DNA of 64,000 bases from Pseudomonas simiae. Its GTDB lineage: Bacteria > Pseudomonadota > Gammaproteobacteria > Pseudomonadales > Pseudomonadaceae. The notes below the pieces were generated by a model, which was given only the letters and a program-made list of their open reading frames with translations, did no database searches and was not told the origin of the DNA. Within the stretch, counting starts at the first letter, position 1. Every line of letters starts with the position of its first letter. Positions 8,615 through 16,590 of this stretch are shown in pieces. A program made the translations under genes and the position numbers. The DNA lies in assembly GCF_900111895.1 (NCBI RefSeq), contig NZ_FOKB01000003.1:310001-374000 (forward strand), in the 5' to 3' direction.

Positions 8615-9109
8615 ATGCGCTTTTCGCCTGGCCTGTTACTGCTGCTGCCCCTTCTGAGCCCCTTGGCTCATGCCGAACTGATCGATGATGTATTCGACCG
8701 TGGCGAACTGCGCATTGCCCTTGAAGCCAACACCCCGCCGTTCAACTTCAAGGAAGGCGACAAACTCACCGGCTTCGAAGTGGACCTGGGTGAACAACTG
8801 GCTAAAGAGATGGACGTGCGCCCGTCATTTATTACCACCGATGACGCTGACCTGCTGCCGGGCGTGGAAACCGGCAAGTACGACGTGGCCATCAACCATA
8901 TCGCTATGACTGCCGAGTTGCAGGATCGGTTCGATTTCAGTGAGCCTTACAGCGAGAAGCCTGAGCTGGCGATTCCGTTCCAGAAGGGCAATCCGGCGTT
9001 CAAGGCGAGTTTGGATAAGGCGCTGGGGCGTGTGAAGGCCGATGGCCGATTGAAGGCGTTGGCGCAGAAGTGGTTTGAAGACGAGAAGCCCGTCGCCAAG
9101 GCGCAGTGA
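8615..9109 (+). CDS. Short one-lobe amino-acid-type solute-binding protein (SBP_bac_3)
   Basis: 164 residues, against about 250-270 for the family. Signal peptide MRFSPGLLLLLPLLSPLAHA. The mature part starts as a normal family-3 binding protein (RGELRIALEANTPPFNF, LTGFEVDLGEQLAKEMDV, GKYDVAINHIAMTAELQDRF, DFSEPYS). It then jumps to the final segment (FQKGNPAFKASLDKAL, VKADGRLKALAQKWFED). The roughly 80-100 residues that form lobe II are missing, with the reading frame intact. No permease or ATPase is next to it. It may be a degenerate remnant or a small periplasmic protein with a new role. The start is ATG at 8615 after TAGGAG. Confidence 0.85.
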   Translation: MRFSPGLLLLLPLLSPLAHAELIDDVFDRGELRIALEANTPPFNFKEGDKLTGFEVDLGEQLAKEMDVRPSFITTDDADLLPGVETGKYDVAINHIAMTAELQDRFDFSEPYSEKPELAIPFQKGNPAFKASLDKALGRVKADGRLKALAQKWFEDEKPVAKAQ

Positions 9110-9131
9110 TTTTTCGGATTTGACTCGGTCA

Positions 9132-9216
9132 GTGCGGGAGCTGGCTTGCCCGCGATAGCGGTGGATCAGTACCAGGGATGCTAGCTGACCTATCGCAGGC
9201 AAGTCAGCTCCCACAT
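9132..9216. repeat. REP pair (REPIN)
   Basis: Inverted arms GTGCGGGAGCTGGCTTGCCC (from 9132) and ATCGCAGGCAAGTCAGCTCC (ending CCACAT at 9216), about 35 bases apart. It lies between the convergent one-lobe binding protein and DUF523 genes. Confidence 0.85.
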
Positions 9217-9221
9217 TTGAT

Positions 9222-9716
9222 CTATACAGGTTTCGATAGCTGCGTCAGAGCCGCTGCCGCTTCGGGCAACTCCAACTCACTGAACACCTGCACACCATGC
9301 TGCTTGAGCAACGCCGCCGTCACGCCCTCGCCTGTCACCTTCACGCCGCTGAACGTGCCGTCGTAAGTGTGCAGGTTGCCGCACGACGGGCTATTGGCCT
9401 TGAGCACGGCGATGCGGATGTTGTGGCACTGCACCAGCGCCAGGGCCTGGCGAGCACCATCAAGGAACGCGGCGCTGAAATCTTCGCCCTCGGCGGTCAG
9501 CACCTGGGCGCGGCCCTCCCAGACATCCACACCTTGCCCGCCGGGTATTTCGGCAGCGGGTCGGGGCGTCGGCAAACCACCTGATACTTCCGGGCAGATC
9601 GCAACCACACGCCCCTCGGCCTGCCACGCGGCCAACGGATCGAAAGGCCCGCTGGCCCCGCCGTCGTAGCGAACCTTGTGCCCCAGCAGGCAACGGCTGA
9701 CCAGAATCTTTTCCAT
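9222..9716 (-). CDS. DUF523 family protein (YbbK-like)
   Basis: 164 residues from the ATG at 9716 (MEKILVSRCLLGHKVRYDGG). Family hallmarks are the conserved Cys in SRCLLG near residue 9, CPEVSGGLPTPRPAAEI near 48 and the SPSCGN motif near residue 120. The conserved cysteines suggest metal or cluster binding, but no biochemical role is known. It starts 2 bases after the stop of the upstream 2OG-Fe(II) oxygenase gene, so the two are translationally linked. The frame to 9752 adds 12 residues that overlap the upstream gene and is unlikely. Confidence 0.88.
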   Translation of the reverse strand: MEKILVSRCLLGHKVRYDGGASGPFDPLAAWQAEGRVVAICPEVSGGLPTPRPAAEIPGGQGVDVWEGRAQVLTAEGEDFSAAFLDGARQALALVQCHNIRIAVLKANSPSCGNLHTYDGTFSGVKVTGEGVTAALLKQHGVQVFSELELPEAAAALTQLSKPV

Positions 9717-9718
9717 GT

Positions 9719-10342
9719 TTAAAACGGCTCGTTGCCCCGCCGACGAAACCACCCTGTCAGGGACAGGCGTTCGCGCGTGGCGGGCATGACTTCATGGGGC
9801 ACCTCGCCCGACAGGAACACCACCAGACAACCGCCGGTGGGCACCACATCGTATTCGACGCCGTCCTTGAGGTACATGCGCAATTGGCCGCCATGTTCGG
9901 GCAGCCAGGCGTCGTTCAAGTAAATCACCGCCGAGACCATGCGTCGGTCATCGTCGCGGAAGCGGTCCAGGTGCTTGAGGTAAAACGCCCCTGGCGGGTA
10001 CATCGCGAAGTGGCTTTCGAAATCTTCCAGGCCCAGGAAAAGGCTGCGGTTCATCGCCAGGCGCAGGCTGTCCATCAGCGCCATATAGGTGTCGCAGACC
10101 GCCGCGTCACCGTCCTCCAGCCACTGGATATGATCACCGCGAATACCTTCGCGAATCTCCTGGGCCGGGCCACGCCCCACCGCCGCCGGGGCCAGCTCAC
10201 CCTCTGCCGCACGTTTACGGCACTCAGCCGCCAGTTCCAGTGTCAGAGCCTGGGGCAGGAAGCCGTTCTGCCGGGACCAGCCCTTCTCGGCCAGGTCGTC
10301 GACAATACGTTGCAGCAAGGGGTGATCGAGGGGTATTTGCAT
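9719..10342 (-). CDS. 2-oxoglutarate/Fe(II)-dependent oxygenase
   Basis: 207 residues from the ATG at 10342 (MQIPLDHPLLQ); ATGs at 10351 and 10360 are possible alternatives, as no start has a strong ribosome site. The C-terminal half is a prolyl-4-hydroxylase-type jelly roll: the iron ligands are H and D of FYLKHLDRF near residue 120 and the distal H of GEVPHEVMP near 184. The Arg of ATRERLSLTGWF binds 2-oxoglutarate. Such small cytosolic oxygenases hydroxylate proteins or small molecules; the target is unknown. It forms a two-gene unit with DUF523. Confidence 0.88.
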   Translation of the reverse strand: MQIPLDHPLLQRIVDDLAEKGWSRQNGFLPQALTLELAAECRKRAAEGELAPAAVGRGPAQEIREGIRGDHIQWLEDGDAAVCDTYMALMDSLRLAMNRSLFLGLEDFESHFAMYPPGAFYLKHLDRFRDDDRRMVSAVIYLNDAWLPEHGGQLRMYLKDGVEYDVVPTGGCLVVFLSGEVPHEVMPATRERLSLTGWFRRRGNEPF

Positions 10343-10482
10343 GGCGCGCATAGTATCCATACGCCTGTGAATCCGACAGAGCCGCCGGGCGTCTGAATAC
10401 ACTTTAGTCAGGTGGCTGATAGGACTTCTCGACAAATCCTACGCCCGACACGGACAATAGTGGCCGACTGACAGGAGTCCAT

Positions 10483-11235
10483 ATGCGTCGTTTGTTTTTT
10501 TCCTTGCTGATGTTCTGCGTTTTGCCCGCCTGGGCAGACGGCCATGACCAGTTGTACAAGGTCGCCGGCTGGGCCGAACAACGTGCGCATTTTAATGACG
10601 CTCTCAATGCTGCCCAGCAACGCTACCGCAACAGCCTGCCGCCAGCGGTGTACCAGGCGCTGGTGGACAACAGCAATAAACGCTTCGCCGCCCAGGCCGT
10701 GGACCAGCGCGCTGAAGCGCAATTGCGCAAGAACCTCGCAGACCCCAAGCCTGCCCTGGCGTTTTTTCAATCGCCCCTGGGCCGCAAGATTGTCGCCGCC
10801 GAGCTGCTCGCCACCCGTCGCGACCAACTGGCGAAGAACGCCCAGGGCCTGCCGAAAATCGAAGCCGACGCTACTCGCAGCCTGATCATCGGTCATCTGG
10901 CCCAGGCCCTGCCGGCCCGTGAAGCAGGCGCGGAAGTCAGCCTGGCGATTGCCGGTGTGGCGGCCGATAGCCTGAGCCAGATGATTCCCGGCCTGTTGGG
11001 GGGTGGACAAGCCCAAGGCATGCTGAACGGCCAGCGCGAGCGGTTGATGCAGCAGATCGACAAGGATCTGAACAACACGCTGCTGTATGTCTACCAGGAT
11101 TTGTCCGACCCAGAGCTGGAAGAGTTCGCGACGTTTGCCGAGTCCCCGGAGGGCAAAGCGTATTACCAAGCCGCCCTTGCAGCCATTCGCGCCGGCTTGG
11201 CGGTCGGCCAGAGCACCTCAAGCCTGACGCCGTAG
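10483..11235 (+). CDS. DUF2059 domain periplasmic protein
   Basis: 250 residues. Signal peptide MRRLFFSLLMFCVLPAWA with cleavage near residue 18, so it is exported. Helical, Ala/Gln-rich body; the DUF2059 segment is about residues 180-240 (LLYVYQDLSDPELEEFATFAESPEGKAYYQAALAAI, in parts). The start follows GACAGGAG with about 7 bases of spacing. No function is known. It is transcribed alone, divergent from the oxygenase gene and convergent with the alpha/beta hydrolase gene. Confidence 0.85.
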   Translation: MRRLFFSLLMFCVLPAWADGHDQLYKVAGWAEQRAHFNDALNAAQQRYRNSLPPAVYQALVDNSNKRFAAQAVDQRAEAQLRKNLADPKPALAFFQSPLGRKIVAAELLATRRDQLAKNAQGLPKIEADATRSLIIGHLAQALPAREAGAEVSLAIAGVAADSLSQMIPGLLGGGQAQGMLNGQRERLMQQIDKDLNNTLLYVYQDLSDPELEEFATFAESPEGKAYYQAALAAIRAGLAVGQSTSSLTP

Positions 11236-11255
11236 CCCGTTCCCGCATTTACACC

Positions 11256-12182
11256 TTATGACGTCAGGTGATCCGTCAGGTACTTAAAGTACTCATCGCG
11301 AATCTGCGGAATCTCATTCGCCAAATGATGCCTGCCACGCGGCAGCATCAACACCTCGGGCTGGTCGAACTTGCCGCGCAACACTTGCAGGTTGTGCTGC
11401 CAGTCCACCGTCATGTCTTCCTCACCCTGAACGATCACCGGCCGCCGGGCACTGCGCGGTGCGGCTTCGATGCGTTTGATCCAGCGCGCCAGGGCGCCCA
11501 CCCAGGCGGTAGGCAATTGGCGCGGCTGCAGCGGGTCGGCTTCCAGGAACGGCTTGAACGCCGGGTCGTTAGTGTTCTCGCTGAATCGCCGTGCGATGCC
11601 TTTGACGAACGGGCGCAGCAGGTAATAGCTGACCTGCGACCATCCCCAGGCACGTGGCCGCACCAGGGGTGACAGCAGGAAGGTCTTGCCCTGGGCAGGG
11701 CTGTCGGCGCCATGGTTGAGCAGATGATCCACCACCACCGCACCGCCGGTACTTTGCCCGAACAGGTGCCAGGGTTGCGGCAGTTGCAGGGCTTGCGCCT
11801 GGGCAAACAGCGCCTGCAACACCTGTTGATACACCGCAAAATCATCGATGCTGGCACGCACGCCACTGGACAGACCGTGCCCCGGCAAATCGCAGGCGAT
11901 CACCACGAAGCCCTGGTCAAGCGCCCACTTCAGCACATGGCGATACAGCCCCATGTGGTCGTAGAAACCGTGGAACATGAACATCGTCGCCACCGGCGTG
12001 GGCGGCCACCACACTTGCGCCACCACCTCAAATCCATCCACCTCGAAGCGCCCCAGGCGGCTCACGGCCTGGTCCAGCCCGTAGAAACGCTGATAGACCC
12101 GCGCCTCGGCTGAAAGCGGTTGCGCATCCACCAGGGGTCGCAAGCTTTCGCGCAGATGATCAGGGTCAAAGGTAACGGGCAT
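11256..12182 (-). CDS. Alpha/beta hydrolase (lysophospholipase-like)
   Basis: 308 residues from the ATG at 12182 (MPVTFDPDHLRESL), preceded by CTGGAAGAC. The fold is clear: oxyanion segment FMFHGFYDHMGLY, GHGLSSGVRASIDDF typical of monoacylglycerol lipase/lysophospholipase-type enzymes, nucleophile elbow FGQSTGGAVV (Ser near residue 145), acid GEEDMTVDW and final His in RGRHHLANE. No signal peptide, so it is cytosolic. The natural ester substrate cannot be read from sequence. The promoter side carries a 12-bp perfect inverted repeat shared with the divergent DUF6436 gene. Confidence 0.88.
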   Translation of the reverse strand: MPVTFDPDHLRESLRPLVDAQPLSAEARVYQRFYGLDQAVSRLGRFEVDGFEVVAQVWWPPTPVATMFMFHGFYDHMGLYRHVLKWALDQGFVVIACDLPGHGLSSGVRASIDDFAVYQQVLQALFAQAQALQLPQPWHLFGQSTGGAVVVDHLLNHGADSPAQGKTFLLSPLVRPRAWGWSQVSYYLLRPFVKGIARRFSENTNDPAFKPFLEADPLQPRQLPTAWVGALARWIKRIEAAPRSARRPVIVQGEEDMTVDWQHNLQVLRGKFDQPEVLMLPRGRHHLANEIPQIRDEYFKYLTDHLTS

Positions 12183-12205
12183 AAAGTCTTCCAGACTTGC
12201 GGCAA

Positions 12206-12234
12206 AGATGAATATCGAGCTGCGATATTCATCT
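12206..12234. promoter_or_regulatory. Perfect 12-bp inverted repeat, likely operator
   Basis: AGATGAATATCG, spacer AGCTG (12218-12222), CGATATTCATCT. It sits 24 bases upstream of the alpha/beta hydrolase start and 48 bases upstream of the DUF6436 start. There is no T-run, so it is not a terminator. The size and symmetry fit a dimeric repressor site. The regulator is not evident in the window. Confidence 0.65.
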
Positions 12235-12281
12235 GTCAGGACAAGCATGGCAAGCTACGCGACCTTCGAGGATACATCTGA

Positions 12282-12857
12282 ATGCGACAGCCCTACCGCA
12301 CCGCCTTGTTTGCCAGCCTGATCCTGATTATCTGTGCCGGCATGCTGTGGGCGGCGTATGACTGGTTCCAGGGCCGTTACCTGCGTGCCTTCAGCGAGCA
12401 CACGGCGGTGTTTTCCGGCGACCCATTGAAGTTGCCTGCCAACCTCGCCGGCCCCGGCCCGATCCGCCTGGTGCACTTCTGGGACCCGACCTGCCCGTGC
12501 AACGTCGGCAACCAGCAGCACCTGGGCGAATTGATCGAGCAATACGCGCCCCAGGGGGTCGAGTTCTACGCCCTGCAAAAACCCGGCAGCCACGGCCAAT
12601 TGCCCGACAACCTGCGCACGATGAAAACCCTCACCGCCCTTCCCGGCGCCGAGCAGGTGCCGGCCAGCCCGGCCGTAGGCATCTGGGATCGCAGCGGCAA
12701 GCTCGCGTATTTCGGGCCCTACAGCGAAGGCCTCACGTGTAATTCCAGCAACAGTTTTATTGAGCCGATCTTGAAGGCCCTTGAAACAGGACGTGAGGTA
12801 AATGCCACGCACACCCTGGCGGTGGGCTGCTATTGTTCGTGGCCAAAAGGCTCTTAA
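12282..12857 (+). CDS. DUF6436 thioredoxin-like membrane-anchored protein
   Basis: 191 residues. An N-terminal hydrophobic segment (about 10-27, FASLILIICAGMLWAAYDW) anchors it, with the remainder periplasmic. The domain is thioredoxin-like: LVHFWDPTCPCNVGN places a CPC pair where thioredoxins have CxxC, and PASPAVGIWDRSGKLAYFGPYSEG corresponds to the cis-Pro and following strand. A second cysteine pair, GCYCSW, lies at the C-terminus, plus a single Cys in GLTCNSS. A disulfide or metallochaperone role is plausible but unproven. The acylase gene starts 30 bases downstream, so they are probably co-transcribed. Confidence 0.82.
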   Translation: MRQPYRTALFASLILIICAGMLWAAYDWFQGRYLRAFSEHTAVFSGDPLKLPANLAGPGPIRLVHFWDPTCPCNVGNQQHLGELIEQYAPQGVEFYALQKPGSHGQLPDNLRTMKTLTALPGAEQVPASPAVGIWDRSGKLAYFGPYSEGLTCNSSNSFIEPILKALETGREVNATHTLAVGCYCSWPKGS

Positions 12858-12887
12858 ATCGCCCCCCACTCTTGGTAAGGAATGTTC

Positions 12888-15242
12888 ATGAAGCGCGTCT
12901 TGCGGGTTCTCGCGGTTCTTGTCGTGCTGGTCGCCCTCGGTGCCGGTTGGTACGTGTACAGCAAGCAGCCCACCCGCCAGGGCACGGTCACACTGGCCAA
13001 CCTGCAAGGCTCGGTCACGGTGCGTTACGACGACCGTGGCGTGCCGCACATTCAAGCCGAGAACGAGACCGACCTGTACCGCGCCCTGGGCTATGTGCAC
13101 GCCCAGGACCGGCTGTTCCAGATGGAGATCATGCGGCGCCTGGCCCGTGGCGAGCTGGCCGAGGTGCTGGGGCCCAAGGTGCTGGACACCGACAAGCTGT
13201 TCCGCAGCCTGCGCATTCGCGACCGCGCGGCCACTTATGTAGCGCAACTTGACCATGAGTCGGCGCACTGGAAGGCCCTGCAAGCCTATCTGGACGGGAT
13301 CAACCAATATCAGGACAGCCACGCCCGCCCCATGGAGTTCGACGTGCTAGGCATCCCCAAGCGGCCGTTTGCCGCTGAGGACACCATCAGCGTCGCCGGG
13401 TATATGGCCTACAGCTTTGCCGCAGCGTTTCGTACCGAGCCGGTGCTGACTTACATCCGCGACCAACTGGGCAGCGATTACCTGAAAGTCTTCGACCTGG
13501 ACTGGCAGCCCAAGGGCGCCCTCAACCTCGCCGCCAGCGATTGGCAGACCCTCGGCGCCATTGCCTCCCTGAGCGAACAGGCCCTGGCCGACAACGGCCT
13601 GCCGCAGTTCGAAGGCAGCAACGCCTGGGCCATCAGCGGCAACCGCACCAAAAGCGGCAAACCGTTGCTGGCGGGTGACCCGCACATCCGTTTCTCGGTG
13701 CCGTCGGTGTGGTACGAGGCGCAGCTGTCGGCGCCGGGTTTCGAGCTGTATGGCTATCACAACGCACTGGTGCCGGTGGCGTTCCTGGGGCACAACCTGG
13801 ATTTCGGCTGGAGCCTGACCATGTTCCAGAACGATGACCTCGACCTGATCGCCGAGAAGGTCAACCCCGATGACCCCAACCAAGTCTGGTACCACGACCA
13901 GTGGGTCGACATGACCCGCACCGAACAACAGATCGCCGTGAAGGGCCAGGCGCCGGTGACGCTGATCCTGCGCCAGTCACCCCACGGCCCGATCATCAAT
14001 GACGTGCTGGGCGAGAACGCCGGCAAGACACCGATTGCCATGTGGTGGGCATTCCTCGATACCCAGAACCCGATCCTTGAAGGTTTCTACCAGCTCAACC
14101 GCGCCGACACCCTGGTGAAGGCCCGTGCGGCGGCAGCCAAGGTGTCTGCGCCGGGGCTGAACATCGTGTGGGCCAATACCAAGGGCGATATCGGCTGGTG
14201 GGCGGCGGGGCAGTTGCCGATTCGTCCAGCCGGGGTCAACGCCGGTTTTATACTCGACGGCAGCACCGCCCAGGCCGACAAGCTGGGCTTCTACCCCTTC
14301 AGCGCCAACCCCCAGGAAGAAAACCCGGTACGCGGTTACGTGGTGTCGGCCAACGCCCAGCCCGTCTCGCCGACTGGCCTGGAGATCCCCGGTTACTACA
14401 ACCTCGCCGACCGTGGTCAGCAGTTGAACGCGCAATTGAGCGACAAGAGCGTGAAGTGGGATGTAAACAACAGCCAGGCCTTGCAGCTCGGCACCACCAC
14501 CGCCTTCGGCCCGCGCCTGCTGGCGCCGCTGTTGCCGGTGCTGCGCGAGGCGGTCAAGGACCCGGCGCAACTTAAACTGGTGGAGCAGCTTGCAAGCTGG
14601 AAGGGTGACTATCCGCTGGACTCCACCAGCGCCACCCTGTTCAACCAGTTCCTGTTCAACCTGGCCGACGCTGCCTTCCACCCGAAGCTCGGCGACAATC
14701 TGTTCAAGACCCTGCTCGGCACCCGCGTGATCGACGCCGCCCTCCCACGCCTGGCCGCCGCGCCGGATTCACCATGGTGGGACGGCAAGCGCGCCGAAAC
14801 CATCAAGCTTGCCTGGGACAACAGCCTCGCGCACCTAAAGGCCACCTTCGGCGATGACCCGAGCCAATGGCAGTGGGGCAAGGCCCATACCCTGACCCAC
14901 GGCCACCCACTGGGCTCGCAGAAACCGTTGGACCTGATCGTCAATGTTGGCCCGTTCCCGGCGCCAGGCACCCACGAAGTGCCGAACAACCAATCGGCCA
15001 ATATCGGTCCGGCACCGTGGCCCGTTACCTACGGGCCTTCGACTCGCCGCCTGATCGATTTCGCCGATGTAGCACACGCATTGACCATCAACCCGGTCGG
15101 CCAAAGCGGCGTGCCATTTGACCGACACTATGGCGACCAGGCGGAAACCTACATCGAGGGCGGCTACGAACAGGCGCACTTCACCGATGAGGAAGTGACC
15201 GCCAACACCCGTGGCATCCTCAAGCTGCTACCCGCCCGATGA
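12888..15242 (+). CDS. Penicillin acylase family protein (Ntn hydrolase, possible AHL acylase)
   Basis: 784 residues. ATG at 12888 is preferred over 12882 because TAAGGA at 12876-12881 is then correctly spaced. The signal segment is about residues 1-25. The alpha chain contains VRYDDRGVPHIQAENETDLYRALGYVHAQDRLFQM in pieces typical of the family. Self-cleavage should expose Ser of EGSNAWAISG at about residue 244 as N-terminal nucleophile; beta-chain motifs GDPHIRFSVPSVWYEAQL and PSTRRLIDFAD agree. Family members hydrolyse penicillins or acyl-homoserine lactones in the periplasm. In P. aeruginosa the AHL acylase gene hacB lies next to spuH (from memory), and here spuH is about 3 kb away, so a HacB relationship is possible. 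Confidence 0.88.
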   Translation: MKRVLRVLAVLVVLVALGAGWYVYSKQPTRQGTVTLANLQGSVTVRYDDRGVPHIQAENETDLYRALGYVHAQDRLFQMEIMRRLARGELAEVLGPKVLDTDKLFRSLRIRDRAATYVAQLDHESAHWKALQAYLDGINQYQDSHARPMEFDVLGIPKRPFAAEDTISVAGYMAYSFAAAFRTEPVLTYIRDQLGSDYLKVFDLDWQPKGALNLAASDWQTLGAIASLSEQALADNGLPQFEGSNAWAISGNRTKSGKPLLAGDPHIRFSVPSVWYEAQLSAPGFELYGYHNALVPVAFLGHNLDFGWSLTMFQNDDLDLIAEKVNPDDPNQVWYHDQWVDMTRTEQQIAVKGQAPVTLILRQSPHGPIINDVLGENAGKTPIAMWWAFLDTQNPILEGFYQLNRADTLVKARAAAAKVSAPGLNIVWANTKGDIGWWAAGQLPIRPAGVNAGFILDGSTAQADKLGFYPFSANPQEENPVRGYVVSANAQPVSPTGLEIPGYYNLADRGQQLNAQLSDKSVKWDVNNSQALQLGTTTAFGPRLLAPLLPVLREAVKDPAQLKLVEQLASWKGDYPLDSTSATLFNQFLFNLADAAFHPKLGDNLFKTLLGTRVIDAALPRLAAAPDSPWWDGKRAETIKLAWDNSLAHLKATFGDDPSQWQWGKAHTLTHGHPLGSQKPLDLIVNVGPFPAPGTHEVPNNQSANIGPAPWPVTYGPSTRRLIDFADVAHALTINPVGQSGVPFDRHYGDQAETYIEGGYEQAHFTDEEVTANTRGILKLLPAR

Positions 15243-16136
15243 ACGCAGGCGCCCCGGCGCCTCGCCATAGGTCTCCTTGAATTTCTTGCTGAACGCTGCC
15301 TGGGACTGGTAGCCCACCTGGGTGGCGATATCCAGCAGGCTCAGGTGCGACTGGCGCAACAGGTTGAAGGCCAGCTCCATGCGCAACTGCGTCAACAGCC
15401 CCCACGGCGACACGCCCGCCACCTTCACGAACGCCCGCATGAAGGTGGCGCGTGACATCGTCGCGGCAGCCGCCAGGCTGTCGATGGTCCACTCATGCCC
15501 CGGATCGGCCAGCATGGCTTGCCAGGCCTTGCTCAGGCGCTTGTCGACGAGCAACGCGAAGGTGCCGGCAACAGGTGTCTGGCGGGCCAGCCAGGTGCGC
15601 AGGATCAGGGTGAACAGCGCCGATGACAACGCATCGATAAAGGAGCGCGCGCCCAGTTGCTGGCCGTCCGCCTCGCTGCGCAATAACGCGATCAACGCCG
15701 CCAGTTGGCCGTCGCCCTGCCACTCTCGGCTGGACACCACCAGGTACTCCGGCAACGCGCCGAGCAGCAGTGACTGGCGGTTGTAGTGGAAGCTGCCACA
15801 CAGCATGTCCAAGTCCGGTCGGTCACCGCCCAGGCGGTGCACTTTGAGTACGCCGCCTTCAATCACCTTGGGTTGTACCGGCCGAATCCGCGCGCCCTGA
15901 CTGCGCAACAAGTGAGTGGCACCGCCCGGCATCAGCAGGATGTCACCCTCCTCCAGCGTCACGTGCTGCCCGCCGGACAACTCGGCACGACAGGTGCCGC
16001 TGAGCACGATGTGGTAAGGCGCCACGCCGAGGCTCTCCGGCGGGTGGTCCAGCGCCCATTCCCCTTGAAACTGACACCGTAAATCCAGACTGCCGCGCAG
16101 GTTGGCCAGCGCGATGAGCGTGTCGATCGAATTCAT
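15228..16136 (-). CDS. AraC-family regulator with N-terminal cupin
   Basis: 302 residues from the ATG at 16136 (MNSIDTLIALANLRG); the longer frame overlaps the divergent neighbour's promoter. An N-terminal cupin of the AraC_binding_2/6 type (YHIVLSGTCRAEL, EEGDILLMPGGATH) is followed by two helix-turn-helix motifs (IDSLAAAATMSRATFMRAF and LSLLDIATQVGYQSQAAFSKKFKE). Its last 15 bases overlap the convergent acylase gene. It is divergent, about 100 bases away, from a carboxymuconolactone-decarboxylase-family gene. This is a common pairing in which the regulator senses a small molecule and controls the CMD protein. Confidence 0.9.
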   Translation of the reverse strand: MNSIDTLIALANLRGSLDLRCQFQGEWALDHPPESLGVAPYHIVLSGTCRAELSGGQHVTLEEGDILLMPGGATHLLRSQGARIRPVQPKVIEGGVLKVHRLGGDRPDLDMLCGSFHYNRQSLLLGALPEYLVVSSREWQGDGQLAALIALLRSEADGQQLGARSFIDALSSALFTLILRTWLARQTPVAGTFALLVDKRLSKAWQAMLADPGHEWTIDSLAAAATMSRATFMRAFVKVAGVSPWGLLTQLRMELAFNLLRQSHLSLLDIATQVGYQSQAAFSKKFKETYGEAPGRLRSSGG

Positions 16137-16236
16137 TTGCGAGCATCGGTCAAAAAGATGAGCGGATTGAACAATAACGCCGCCCCCGAACGGAAGAGAC
16201 TGGTTCCACACCAACCCTCGTTCAGGAGTTACCGCA

Positions 16237-16590
16237 ATGTTCAATAACTGGTCCGACTTGCTGCCTACCGTGAAGAAAGCCTTTGGCGCGCTGGGCAAGA
16301 GCAACCCGAAGATGGTCAAAGCCTACATGGCGCTGGGCGAGGCTGCCGAGGAAAACAACGTGCTCGACGCCAAGACCCGTGAACTGATTTCCATCGCCGT
16401 GGCCATCACCACTCGCTGCGATGGCTGCATCGGTGTGCATGCGGATGCTGCGATCAAGGCCGGTGCCACCCGTGAAGAAGTCGCCGCAACACTGGCCACC
16501 GCCATCTCGCTGAATGCGGGTGCGGCATATATCTACTCGTTGCGCGCGCTGGAAGCCTACGACACGCTCAAACCGGCGCCGCAAAATTAA
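16237..16590 (+). CDS. Carboxymuconolactone decarboxylase family protein (AhpD-like)
   Basis: 117 residues. All-helical CMD domain with the redox CxxC motif TRCDGCIGVHADAA near residue 66 and the family segment LDAKTRELISIAVAI. CxxC members act as peroxidase or disulfide-type enzymes like AhpD rather than as ring decarboxylases. The start follows TCAGGAG at good spacing. It is divergent from the AraC-cupin regulator, which probably controls it. Its 3' end overlaps the 3' end of the convergent GlxA-type gene by 23 bases. Confidence 0.9.
   Translation: MFNNWSDLLPTVKKAFGALGKSNPKMVKAYMALGEAAEENNVLDAKTRELISIAVAITTRCDGCIGVHADAAIKAGATREEVAATLATAISLNAGAAYIYSLRALEAYDTLKPAPQN

Noticed and set aside
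8615..9109. Frameshift in a normal solute-binding protein gene
   Set aside because: Both flanks of the missing section are in one frame and no second-lobe sequence appears in the other frames nearby.
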